Positions 35,081 to 43,030 of a stretch of DNA of 64,000 nucleotides are shown piece by piece. The stretch covers positions 124,001 to 188,000 of the forward strand of contig JBJEOH010000034.1 of NCBI GenBank assembly GCA_051880615.1, given 5' to 3'. The notes under the pieces are model-generated. The model was not told where the DNA came from. It was given only the letters and a program-made list of their open reading frames with translations, and made no database searches. The position numbers were made by a program, and so were the translations under genes. Positions within the stretch are counted from its first letter, which is position 1; each line of letters begins with the position of its first letter. This stretch comes from UBA7067 sp051880615 (GTDB taxonomy: Bacteria; Bacillota; Clostridia; Oscillospirales; Acutalibacteraceae).

Positions 35081-35423
35081 GGGTATCCCTCCTAAAATTA
35101 ATCTTCAGCTTATCACTTTATTATATTATAATTGGTTGGTTTTTTAATTCTTAAATGTCATTAAAATCAATCAGCTGTTATTATGCAGTATTTTTAACAC
35201 TGTGTCAATACTTAATTTCACTCGTGCATTACCGCGCAATCTTTCGAGGTAAATCATAGCACTTTTTTGCTGCAAAATGTGTGGCTTTTGCAACTGTTTA
35301 CAGTAATTTTACAACTTTATTTTACGCGGTAATTATGGTAAAATAGCTTTAATAAAGCGGAGGGGACAAGCCAAAGCAGGTTATACTTTCGTTAAACGAA
35401 AAAATAATGAACGGAGAACGCTA
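35081..35423. other. Divergent intergenic region, activase operon and RumA gene
   Basis: A+T-rich, no gene. A minus-strand TATAAT lies at 35125-35130 and a plus-strand TAAAAT at 35339-35344; neither has a convincing -35. Nothing else recognisable. Confidence 0.4.
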
Positions 35424-36587
35424 ATGATTAAAGCGGAAAATAAAACCGACAGGATATGCGCAGTTGCAAAAAAATGCAGCGGTTGTCAGCTGAGCAATAT
35501 GAGCTATGAGCAGCAGCTTAAATGGAAGCAGAATACGGTGTATAAGCTGCTCCGTCCCTTCGGAACGGTGAAGAAAATTGTAGGTATGAGCGAGCCTTAC
35601 CACTATCGCAACAAGCAGCAGTTTGTGTTCAAGAAAGCGAAGAACGGCACAGTTGTGTGCGGACTTTATCAGTCAAAAACCTCGGGTGTTGTTGAGTGTT
35701 TTGATTGTCTTGTCAACAACAAGCGAGCCTGTGAGATTGCAAAGACAGTGACAGAGCTTTTGCAAAAGATCAATATAAAAATTTATTCGCAGAAAAACGG
35801 CAGCGGAAATTTGAAGCATATGCTTATAAAGACGGGCAGGACAAGCGGAGAAATTATGGTTTGCTTTGTCTGCGCAAAAAAGACCTTTTCGCCCGACAGC
35901 AGGTTTATATTGTCGCTGCTTGAGAAGTGCCCCGATATAACGACTGTTACCGAGATTATAAATAAAAATCCCGAGGGAGTTTTTGTTGACGGGGAGGAGA
36001 GTATAATTTTCGGCAAGGGGTATATTACGGACAGCCTGTGCGGAATGAAATTCAAGATATCGGCAAAGTCGTTTTATCAGATAAACCCTGTGCAGACCGA
36101 AAAGCTTTATTCCTGCGCGATTGAAAGGGCTCAGCTTAAAGAGGGTGAGCGCGTGCTTGACGCATATAGCGGAGTCGGCACTATAGGAATTATCGCCGCC
36201 GCACAGAGCAAGGCTGAAATTCAAAGCGTTGAGCTGAACGCTGATGCGTATAATGACGCAATAGAAAACGCAAGACTTAACGGCGTTGGAAATATAAGCT
36301 TTGTGAATGACGACGCACAGCGGTATATTGAAGTGCTTGCAAAACGGGGAGAGCATCTTGACTGCGTTATAGCCGATCCGCCGAGAGCAGGCTGTTCAAA
36401 GGGATTCTTGCTATCGCTGATTAAAATTAAGCCGAAAAGGGTTGTTTATATTTCCTGCAACCCGAAAACACTGCAACGGGATTTGTATTTTCTGACAAAG
36501 CACGGATATAAGGCGGATTTCATAAGACCATTTGATATGTTCCCGTTTACTAATCATACAGAGTGCGTGGTTGTTTTAAGGAGTTAA
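35424..36587 (+). CDS. RumA/TrmA-family RNA (uracil-5-)-methyltransferase
   Basis: 387 residues. It uses SAM to methylate a uracil in rRNA or tRNA. An N-terminal cysteine cluster (C12, C18, C21 in RICAVAKKCSGCQ, plus the later VVECFDC) suits the 4Fe-4S site of the RumA/RlmD group, but there is no TRAM domain before it, making it shorter than the common 450-residue form. SAM motif DAYSGVGTIGIIAA, DPPRAGCS, the catalytic Cys in YISCNPKTLQRD and general-base Glu in HTECVVVL are present. Which uridine is modified cannot be told. ATG 35424 follows GGAGAA; the TrmO gene overlaps the ribosome site. Confidence 0.88.
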   Translation: MIKAENKTDRICAVAKKCSGCQLSNMSYEQQLKWKQNTVYKLLRPFGTVKKIVGMSEPYHYRNKQQFVFKKAKNGTVVCGLYQSKTSGVVECFDCLVNNKRACEIAKTVTELLQKINIKIYSQKNGSGNLKHMLIKTGRTSGEIMVCFVCAKKTFSPDSRFILSLLEKCPDITTVTEIINKNPEGVFVDGEESIIFGKGYITDSLCGMKFKISAKSFYQINPVQTEKLYSCAIERAQLKEGERVLDAYSGVGTIGIIAAAQSKAEIQSVELNADAYNDAIENARLNGVGNISFVNDDAQRYIEVLAKRGEHLDCVIADPPRAGCSKGFLLSLIKIKPKRVVYISCNPKTLQRDLYFLTKHGYKADFIRPFDMFPFTNHTECVVVLRS

Positions 36588-36588
36588 T

Positions 36589-37260
36589 ATGAAGGTTATT
36601 GCAAAAATTCATACGGATTTTCCTGCGAAGTTCGGGATACCGAGGCAAAGCGGACTTGTACCGTCGCTTAAAGCGACAATAGTGTTTGAGCCTGAGTTCA
36701 GAAATGCGGACGCATTGAGGGGACTTGAGGATTTTTCGCACATCTGGCTTATATGGGAGTTTTCCGAGGCGGTAAGGAGCGAATGGTCGCCGACTGTCCG
36801 TCCGCCAAGGCTCGGCGGAAACCGCCGTATGGGCGTGTTTGCGACACGCTCACCGTTTCGTCCGAACCCGATAGGCTTGTCCTGCGTAAAGCTTGAGGAA
36901 ATAATTTTGCAGGGAGAGAATGCTCCGATGCTGCGTGTGTCGGGAGCAGATATGCTCGACGGTACGCCGATTTATGACATCAAGCCCTACCTGCCGTTTA
37001 CGGACAGCCGCATTGATGCGACAGGCGGCTTTGCTGACGGAGTGAAAAACAGGTGTCTTACGGTGAATTGCCCTGAGGAGCTGCTAAGGCTTATACCCGA
37101 AATTCAGCGGCAAGCTGTTCTTGATATTCTGGGGCAGGATCCCCGACCGTCTTATCAGAATGACCCTGACAGGGTTTACGGTATGGAGTATGCCGATATG
37201 GAAATCAGATTTTCTGTTGACGGTGATATACTGACAGTCAGGGAAGTGGAAAAGATATAA
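36589..37260 (+). CDS. trmO: TsaA/TrmO-like tRNA t6A37 N6-methyltransferase
   Basis: 223 residues. TrmO methylates N6-threonylcarbamoyladenosine at position 37 of ANN-reading tRNAs, using a SAM-binding beta-barrel. Family motifs: GIPRQSGLVPSLKATIVFEP, LRGLEDFSHIWLIWEF, RPPRLGGNRRMGVFATRSPFRPNPIGLS and LDGTPIYDIKPYLPFTD. ATG 36589 follows AAGGAG and starts one base after the previous stop, so it is coupled with the RumA-like gene; both act on RNA. Confidence 0.88.
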   Translation: MKVIAKIHTDFPAKFGIPRQSGLVPSLKATIVFEPEFRNADALRGLEDFSHIWLIWEFSEAVRSEWSPTVRPPRLGGNRRMGVFATRSPFRPNPIGLSCVKLEEIILQGENAPMLRVSGADMLDGTPIYDIKPYLPFTDSRIDATGGFADGVKNRCLTVNCPEELLRLIPEIQRQAVLDILGQDPRPSYQNDPDRVYGMEYADMEIRFSVDGDILTVREVEKI

Positions 37261-37326
37261 ATATAAAAGCTGAGCCATACTGCGCATTTGAGTGTAGTCG
37301 GGCAGAAAATAAACGGAGGTGTTTTT

Positions 37327-37791
37327 ATGGTGCGTTATGCAAATTACGAGGAACTGGAGCAGGTAAACAAGCTCAGAAAACAAGTAAACGAGCTGCACTG
37401 CAACGGCAGACCCGATATATTCAGGAGCGGTTTTTGCAAGGAAATGCAGGATATTATATTTGATGTGTGGAACAGTGAAAATGCTGATATAATTGTTGCT
37501 GAAAGAAACGGTGTAATATGCGGCTTTGCCTGCGTTGAGTATGTAGTGAAGCCGCTGTCACCGTATAATCTGGAGAGAAAATACTATCATATCGTAGAGT
37601 TCGGTGTAGATGAAGAATACAGACGGCAGGGTGTAGCGAGTGAAATGCTCGATTTTATCAGGGAGGAAGCGAGAAAGAGAGGGCTTGATAAAATAGAGCT
37701 TGATATGTGGGAGTTTAACGAGAATGCTCTGAAATTTTATGAGGCGGTCGGGTTTAAGACATACCGCAGATATATGGAGCTTGATGTTTAA
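37327..37791 (+). CDS. GNAT-family N-acetyltransferase
   Basis: 154 residues. The acetyl-CoA-binding motif A is FGVDEEYRRQGVASEMLDFI, followed by ELDMWEFNENALKFYEAVGFKTYRRYMEL, a standard GNAT C-terminus. Substrate unknown. ATG 37327 is chosen since CGGAGG lies just upstream; the in-frame ATG at 37288 lies before that ribosome site. Confidence 0.85.
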   Translation: MVRYANYEELEQVNKLRKQVNELHCNGRPDIFRSGFCKEMQDIIFDVWNSENADIIVAERNGVICGFACVEYVVKPLSPYNLERKYYHIVEFGVDEEYRRQGVASEMLDFIREEARKRGLDKIELDMWEFNENALKFYEAVGFKTYRRYMELDV

Positions 37792-37818
37792 TGAAAACTG
37801 CAACGGCTTATCTTATGA

Positions 37819-37863
37819 TTTTACGAAACTTTTACCCAACCTGAATTTTAATTGTGATATAAT
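37819..37863 (+). promoter_or_regulatory. Promoter of the two-component system with Pho-box-like direct repeat
   Basis: TTTTAC at 37819-37824 and again at 37830-37835, an 11-bp period as in PhoP/PhoB boxes. A perfect TATAAT lies at 37858-37863. The -35 position has no consensus, as in activator-dependent promoters. Confidence 0.55.
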
Positions 37864-37898
37864 TAACTAAGTATATGAAACTGAAATGAGGTAGCGCG

Positions 37899-38567
37899 AT
37901 GATTTATATAGTTGAGGACGATAACGATATAAGAGAGATGGAAAGCTACGCAATAAAGAACAGCGGCTTTGAGGTACAGGCTTTTTCAAACGGCAAGGAT
38001 TTTTTTGCGGCGCTTGAAAATCAGCTGCCAAAGCTTGTTATGCTCGACATTATGCTTCCCGGTGAGGACGGACTTGCGATTTTGCACAAGATAAGAGCCA
38101 AGGAGACAACGCGAGGAATTCCCGTCATTATGGTGACGGCTAAGACGAGTGAGCTTGACAAGGTCAAGGGTCTTGATATGGGGGCTGACGACTATATCAC
38201 AAAGCCGTTCGGCGTTATGGAGCTTGTGTCGAGGGTTAAGGCACTTCTGCGCCGATGCGAAAGCAAGCAGGAGCCGAAAACTCTTACATATAAGGATATT
38301 ACAATCGATGACCATAAACACAAGGTAACTGTCGGCGGCGAAGCCTGCGTGCTGACATATAAGGAGTATGAGCTGCTGAAGTATCTTGTTGCCAACAAGG
38401 ATATTGCGCTGTCGAGGGAAAAGCTTCTCGGCAAGGTCTGGGGCTATGACTTTGAGGGTGAGAGCCGTACTGTTGATATGCATATCAAAACGCTGCGGCA
38501 AAAGCTTGGCGAGGCAGGAAACTATATTGTAACTGTAAGACATGTGGGGTATAAGATTGGTGAATAA
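37899..38567 (+). CDS. phoP: OmpR/PhoB-family response regulator
   Basis: 222 residues. Receiver domain (1-120): acidic pocket EDDND, phosphoacceptor Asp in LVMLDIMLPGEDG (about 49), Thr in MVTAKTS and Lys in DYITKPFG. C-terminal winged helix (about 130-222) with LTYKEYELLKYLVANKD and RTVDMHIKTLRQKLGEAGNYIVTVRHVGYKI. The pairing with a PAS-containing kinase and the 11-bp direct repeat upstream favour a PhoP-type phosphate regulator, but this is inference. ATG 37899 follows GAGGT. Confidence 0.85.
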   Translation: MIYIVEDDNDIREMESYAIKNSGFEVQAFSNGKDFFAALENQLPKLVMLDIMLPGEDGLAILHKIRAKETTRGIPVIMVTAKTSELDKVKGLDMGADDYITKPFGVMELVSRVKALLRRCESKQEPKTLTYKDITIDDHKHKVTVGGEACVLTYKEYELLKYLVANKDIALSREKLLGKVWGYDFEGESRTVDMHIKTLRQKLGEAGNYIVTVRHVGYKIGE

Positions 38568-40275
38568 AAACAAGGTAACGGTGACTAAAGGCGTCAACTT
38601 AGGCTCAAATATTACAAAAAATTTAACGCTTGTCGGTCTTGTGTCGTTGCTGCTCACCTGCTTTGCCATAAGCATAATCTTCTGGTTTCTGATGTCGGGT
38701 CAGCTCAGGGAAGATATAAAAAACTATGTTCAGGTGCTTATGATTGACTGCAACAAAATGTCGGACTATGCGGAGCTTGACAGCTACAATGGCGGAGATT
38801 ACCGCATTACCGTTATTGACGCTTCGGGCGATGTGCTTTATGAAAGCGCAAAAGGTCTTGAAGAACAGACGATGAATAACCACAGCGACCGCCCTGAATT
38901 TATAGACGCAAAAAGCAGCGGAGTCGGTATAAGCAGCCGTTATTCAAGCGAAACAGGCGATTTGATGTATTATTACGCCGTTAAGCTTGACAATGGCAAT
39001 ATATTAAGAGTATCAAAGAATATGTACAGTATGCTGTCTATGTTCAACAGTATTCTGCCTGCGGTTGTGGTTATCGGCGGTGCGATTATTCTTATATGCT
39101 GGTTTTTGGCAAAAAGAATGTCAAAGCATATCACAAAGCCGATAGTCAATATGGCGAAAAATACAGAGAATATTGCCTACAATGAGCTTGCTCCGCTGTC
39201 AACAACCATTGAGCAGCAGCGTGAACAGATTTGGCGTAAGAACGAGGAGCTTCTTGCCGAAACGGAAAAGATTAAGACAATCATCGCAAATATGAATGAG
39301 GGTTTAATCTTTCTTGACGCTGACGGCAAGGTTATTATGCATAACGAAAGTGCACAGAAAATGGTGCACACCAAGCGCAATGCTCCGCTTCATCCCGTGG
39401 GAATTGCAGTGACGGAGAGGGAAAAGTTTGAGGAATGTATTAACCGCGCAATGAACGGTAAAAATGCCATTTGCGAGATTGAGCATCTTGATAAGAGCCT
39501 GCAGATTATCACAAACCCTGTTTTTGTAAACAAGGTTCAGACAGGCGTTGTCTGCTTTATTGTGGATATAACGCACCACAAGAGCGTTGAGAAAATGAAG
39601 CAGGAGTTTACGGCTAATGTTTCGCACGAGCTGAAAACACCGCTGACATCTATTTCGGGCTATGCCGAGATGATAGAAAGCGGAATAGCCAAGGACGAGG
39701 ATGTTAAAAGCTTTGCCGCAAAAATCCACAAGGAGGCGCAGCGCCTTGTTGCGCTTATCGGCGATATTATCAAGCTTTCACGCCTTGAGGAGGAGGCAAG
39801 CGAGCAGGACAGACTTAGCACTATTGATATGGAGGAGATACTGTCTGAGTGTCATGATTCGCTTGAGATGAACGCTCAAAAGAGTTCGGTCAGTCTTAAG
39901 GTGAATTCAAAGCCCTGCAAAATCAGGGGTGACCGTGAGATGATTTATGAGCTTGTGTATAACCTGTGCGATAATGCCATAAGATACAACAAGCAGGGCG
40001 GCAGTGTTGTGCTGAGCGTTGAGCCTGTTGATGACAAGGCGGTGCTTACGGTTGAGGATACGGGAATAGGTATTCCGTCGGAGCATATTGACAGGGTGTT
40101 TGAAAGGTTTTACAGAGTAGACAAAAGCCGCTCAAAGCAGACAGGCGGAACAGGACTCGGACTTGCCATTGTAAAGCATATTGCGGAGCAGCATGAGGCG
40201 AAAATTGATATTGAAAGCGAGCAGCTGAACGGTACAAAAATTACGGTAAGCTTTAATGCGTTGACAAACGGTTAA
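38560..40275 (+). CDS. phoR: PhoR-like sensor histidine kinase
   Basis: 571 residues. Two membrane segments (about 20-45 and 165-190) flank an extracellular sensor; then HAMP-like (SKHITKPIVNMAKNTENIA), PAS (IIANMNEGLIFLDADGKVIMHN), HisKA with FTANVSHELKTPLTS (phosphoacceptor His) and HATPase_c (NLCDNAIRYNKQGG, DTGIGIP, GGTGLGLAIV). The start is uncertain: GTG 38560 overlaps the regulator gene by 8 bp and has GGGG 10 nt upstream; GTG 38602-region starts are less likely, but GTG 38581-frame starts cannot be excluded. TAS-coupled with the regulator gene as one operon. Confidence 0.85.
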   Translation: MNKNKVTVTKGVNLGSNITKNLTLVGLVSLLLTCFAISIIFWFLMSGQLREDIKNYVQVLMIDCNKMSDYAELDSYNGGDYRITVIDASGDVLYESAKGLEEQTMNNHSDRPEFIDAKSSGVGISSRYSSETGDLMYYYAVKLDNGNILRVSKNMYSMLSMFNSILPAVVVIGGAIILICWFLAKRMSKHITKPIVNMAKNTENIAYNELAPLSTTIEQQREQIWRKNEELLAETEKIKTIIANMNEGLIFLDADGKVIMHNESAQKMVHTKRNAPLHPVGIAVTEREKFEECINRAMNGKNAICEIEHLDKSLQIITNPVFVNKVQTGVVCFIVDITHHKSVEKMKQEFTANVSHELKTPLTSISGYAEMIESGIAKDEDVKSFAAKIHKEAQRLVALIGDIIKLSRLEEEASEQDRLSTIDMEEILSECHDSLEMNAQKSSVSLKVNSKPCKIRGDREMIYELVYNLCDNAIRYNKQGGSVVLSVEPVDDKAVLTVEDTGIGIPSEHIDRVFERFYRVDKSRSKQTGGTGLGLAIVKHIAEQHEAKIDIESEQLNGTKITVSFNALTNG

Positions 40276-40300
40276 GCTGTCGCTTGGTATAATAGCCTGA
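40274..40300 (+). pseudogene. Relic of a dockerin gene 3' end
   Basis: Directly behind the phoR stop, nine codons read K-L-S-L-G-I-I-A-stop. They match the end of the dockerin gene at 4790-4816 (K-M-S-L-G-M-I-A-stop) in 8 of 9 positions when conservative I/M and L/M changes are allowed, and most DNA bases agree (TGTCGCTTGGTAT, ATAGC). Confidence 0.5.
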
Positions 40301-40316
40301 TAAATACTGTATAAAT

Positions 40317-40354
40317 CGGTTAAGGCGGCTTGTTTTGCTGCTTTAGCCGTTTTT
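40317..40354 (+). terminator. Terminator of the phoPR-like operon
   Basis: CGGTTAAGGCGGC and GCTGCTTTAGCCG pair over 13 positions (with G-U pairs), followed by TTTTT (40350-40354). Confidence 0.8.
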
Positions 40355-40415
40355 AATTTGCAATTATTATTTCAATAAATAAACAAAAAACACCGTCATT
40401 ATAAACGGGAATATA

Positions 40416-40444
40416 TTGACAGTGAATAAAACTGCTTGTATAAT
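40416..40444 (+). promoter_or_regulatory. Consensus sigma-A promoter of the dockerin gene pair
   Basis: TTGACA (40416-40421), 17-nt spacer, TATAAT (40439-40444): both hexamers perfect. Confidence 0.85.
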
Positions 40445-40485
40445 CAATTACAAAAGAACTGATCGCAAAAAAGGAGAACAGGCAG

Positions 40486-42948
40486 ATGAAAAAAACAGTC
40501 AGAAAATTCGCGGCGGTGACTATGGCTGCGTTGATGGCGGCAAGCGCTGTGCCGACTGCCTCGATTTATGCAGGCGCACTGGAGGGTTCGGTATATATCG
40601 GGGGAATTGTGCCTTCAGAAGCTACGCAGATGACAACAATAAATGTTTCGGCTGAGGATATAAAAGCTTACGGTGCGTCAAGTGCGATTCAGTCGGCGCT
40701 TAATGTCGCAAAAATTAACGCCACGGAAAATAATGTTTATAAGATAGTTGTTGCAAAGGGAAGCTATATTATTGATAAGGATTTACGCATTTACAGCAAC
40801 ACATATCTGTCACTTGACGGTGTTACACTTAAGCGTGACAGCAACAGCGTTGCAAATATTATCAGAACCGGTGATGTGGATTCTGCCGCATACGGTGTTA
40901 CAGGATACACCGCGTATTCCAATATTACAATCGACGGCGGTACTCTTGACGGCAGCGGAACAAAAAATACTATAATTAAGTTTGCCCATGCAACGAATAT
41001 TACACTCATTAATCAGAAGCTTTCAAATATAACAAACGGTCATATAATGGAGGTTGCAGGCGTTGACGGGCTTACGGTGAAGAATTGCAGTTTCTCTGAC
41101 CAGTTTCTTACAGGCTCAACCGAAGGATATGAGGCGATTCAGCTTGATATTCTTGTTCAGAAGCATTTTCCCACATACCGTTCCGAGGACCTTCCGATGA
41201 AGAATGTTCTTATCGAGAACTGTAGCTTTGAAAATTGCCCGAGAGGAATAGGAAGTCACACGGCGATACTTAACCGACCGTTTGACGGTATCAAGATAAA
41301 GAACTGTACCTTTAATAATATGGGCAGCGTCGCTGTTCAGGGTATGAACTGGATTAACTGCGAAATTACGGGAAACACGGTTAATACTTCACCAAGGGGA
41401 ATAGCAGTATATTCTGTTATGAACAACGGAATGGGAACATATTCTGCAAGTGCACTGGCGGCTGAGGGCAATACCAAGGCGCATGTATCAGACAGCTATA
41501 TTGCGTCTTCAAGTCAGAATATAATTATCTCGGATAACATACTCAATGGCTGCGGATATGTTCAGGACAACTATGCAAAATACGAATGCGGAGGAATATT
41601 TGCAATAGGATATAACCTTACGGAGGTTTATGATAAGTATTCGGACGGAAGCGGCGGCATTGCCAAGGGCGATTATTATGTCAGCGGAGTGACCGTAGAG
41701 AACAATAAAATAGATGCAAAGGGTCACGGTATTCGTCTGGTTGATTCGAGGTCGGCTGTTGTCAGCTCAAACACAATAAGCTGTTCGGAAAATACATTTG
41801 ATACTGCAAGGTATCACGGCATTTACCTTTATTCGGGCAAGGCTGATTCCATAACAGGCAACAGCATTACAAAGGCTTGTGTAAACGGCATTTATGTGTA
41901 TAACGGCAGTAATGCTTCGGATATAAGCAATAACACAGTGTCAGGTGCGCAGAATTACGGAATAAGCGTTGACAATTCGAAAGCGGGAACAATAAAGAAC
42001 AATATTGTCGAGAAATCAAATTCAAACGGTATTCATATATCCAATGGCGGAAGTGTGACAGGTAATATTACCGATAATGCAGTTGTAAATGCCGGAAATC
42101 ATGGAATAAGCATAACAGGTGCGTCAAGCGCAGGTTCTGTTTCGTCAAATGTTATTTATGGATGCGCAGGAAAGAGCGTTAATGTCAGCGCAGACAGCAA
42201 GGCGACTGTCGGCACAAATTATGATTCGCCTGATATATCGGTGTCGCTTAGCAAAACCTCAATCACAATGGGAACAGGCGAGCAGTACACTATTGATGCA
42301 ACGGTTTCGCCGAGCTATGTAGGGCAGACGGTAAGCTGGAGCAGCAGCAACACAAGCGTAGCTGAGGTTTCACAAAGCGGAAAAATAACCGCAAAAGCTA
42401 CAGGCACGGCGACAATTAAAGCTACAAAGGACGGCAAAAGTGCAAGCTGCAAAATAACGGTTAAGAAAGCGCCGACAGCAATCACACTCAATGCAACAGA
42501 GCTTACGCTTAACATCGGCGAAACATTTGACCTCAACAGCTCGTTGCCGAGCGGAGAGGGCGCTTATGCAATATACTATACAAGCGACAACCCTGATGTT
42601 GCAAGCGTTAAAAAGTCGGGCGGATTGGTAACTGCGGTTGCACCGGGCACTGCGACCATTACCGCCACAACCTACAACAACAAGACTGTTAGCTGTACAG
42701 TAACGGTAAACGAGCCGAAGCCTGCGCTTATACTGGGCGATATGAATTCTGACGGCAATGTGAATCTGAGAGACGCCATTGAAATACAAAAGATTTCGTT
42801 GTCAATGCTCGGCTCTGACGAAAACAAGAGAATTTGCGGCGATGTTGACAAAAGCGGCAGTATAAAGCTGCTCGACAGCATTTATGTTCAGAAGTACGCT
42901 TTGAAGATGCTTACTGACACAATGGGTATCGGGGAGGCGATTTCTTAA
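40486..42948 (+). CDS. Secreted beta-helix / two Ig-like / dockerin protein
   Basis: 820 residues. Signal peptide (about 1-28, VTMAALMAASAVPT). Residues about 60-575 are a right-handed parallel beta-helix built from 20-25-residue turns (NITIDGGTLDG, ITGNTVNTSPRGIAVYS, ISNNTVSGAQNYGISVDNS), as in pectate lyase-like and NosD folds. Two bacterial Ig-like (BIG2) domains follow (about 580-665 and 665-745), then a type I dockerin (about 748-810: GDMNSDGNVNLRDAIEIQK and GDVDKSGSIKLLDSIYVQK). Catalytic residues cannot be assigned, so polysaccharide lyase or hydrolase activity is only a possibility. ATG 40486 follows AAGGAG; no terminator separates it from the next dockerin gene. Confidence 0.82.
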   Translation: MKKTVRKFAAVTMAALMAASAVPTASIYAGALEGSVYIGGIVPSEATQMTTINVSAEDIKAYGASSAIQSALNVAKINATENNVYKIVVAKGSYIIDKDLRIYSNTYLSLDGVTLKRDSNSVANIIRTGDVDSAAYGVTGYTAYSNITIDGGTLDGSGTKNTIIKFAHATNITLINQKLSNITNGHIMEVAGVDGLTVKNCSFSDQFLTGSTEGYEAIQLDILVQKHFPTYRSEDLPMKNVLIENCSFENCPRGIGSHTAILNRPFDGIKIKNCTFNNMGSVAVQGMNWINCEITGNTVNTSPRGIAVYSVMNNGMGTYSASALAAEGNTKAHVSDSYIASSSQNIIISDNILNGCGYVQDNYAKYECGGIFAIGYNLTEVYDKYSDGSGGIAKGDYYVSGVTVENNKIDAKGHGIRLVDSRSAVVSSNTISCSENTFDTARYHGIYLYSGKADSITGNSITKACVNGIYVYNGSNASDISNNTVSGAQNYGISVDNSKAGTIKNNIVEKSNSNGIHISNGGSVTGNITDNAVVNAGNHGISITGASSAGSVSSNVIYGCAGKSVNVSADSKATVGTNYDSPDISVSLSKTSITMGTGEQYTIDATVSPSYVGQTVSWSSSNTSVAEVSQSGKITAKATGTATIKATKDGKSASCKITVKKAPTAITLNATELTLNIGETFDLNSSLPSGEGAYAIYYTSDNPDVASVKKSGGLVTAVAPGTATITATTYNNKTVSCTVTVNEPKPALILGDMNSDGNVNLRDAIEIQKISLSMLGSDENKRICGDVDKSGSIKLLDSIYVQKYALKMLTDTMGIGEAIS
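42331..42497 (+). repeat. Ig-module DNA repeat, copy 1
   Basis: About 167 bp is nearly identical to 44435-44601 in the neighbouring gene; I saw one difference (GTAGCTGAG versus GTAGCCGAG). Similarity continues at lower level through the second Ig domain and dockerin. Confidence 0.85.
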
Positions 42949-43030
42949 GCATAAATCGAATTGTGCTTATAAGCAGTTATATTATTCAGCAAAATAACGG
43001 TTTAGTTTTACTGATAAGGAGGACAAACAG

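Noticed and set aside
34283..35095. 270-codon plus-strand reading frame rich in Cys and Ala
   Set aside because: It lies wholly antisense to the BadF-type ATPase gene, whose motifs are intact; no ribosome site and no family match.
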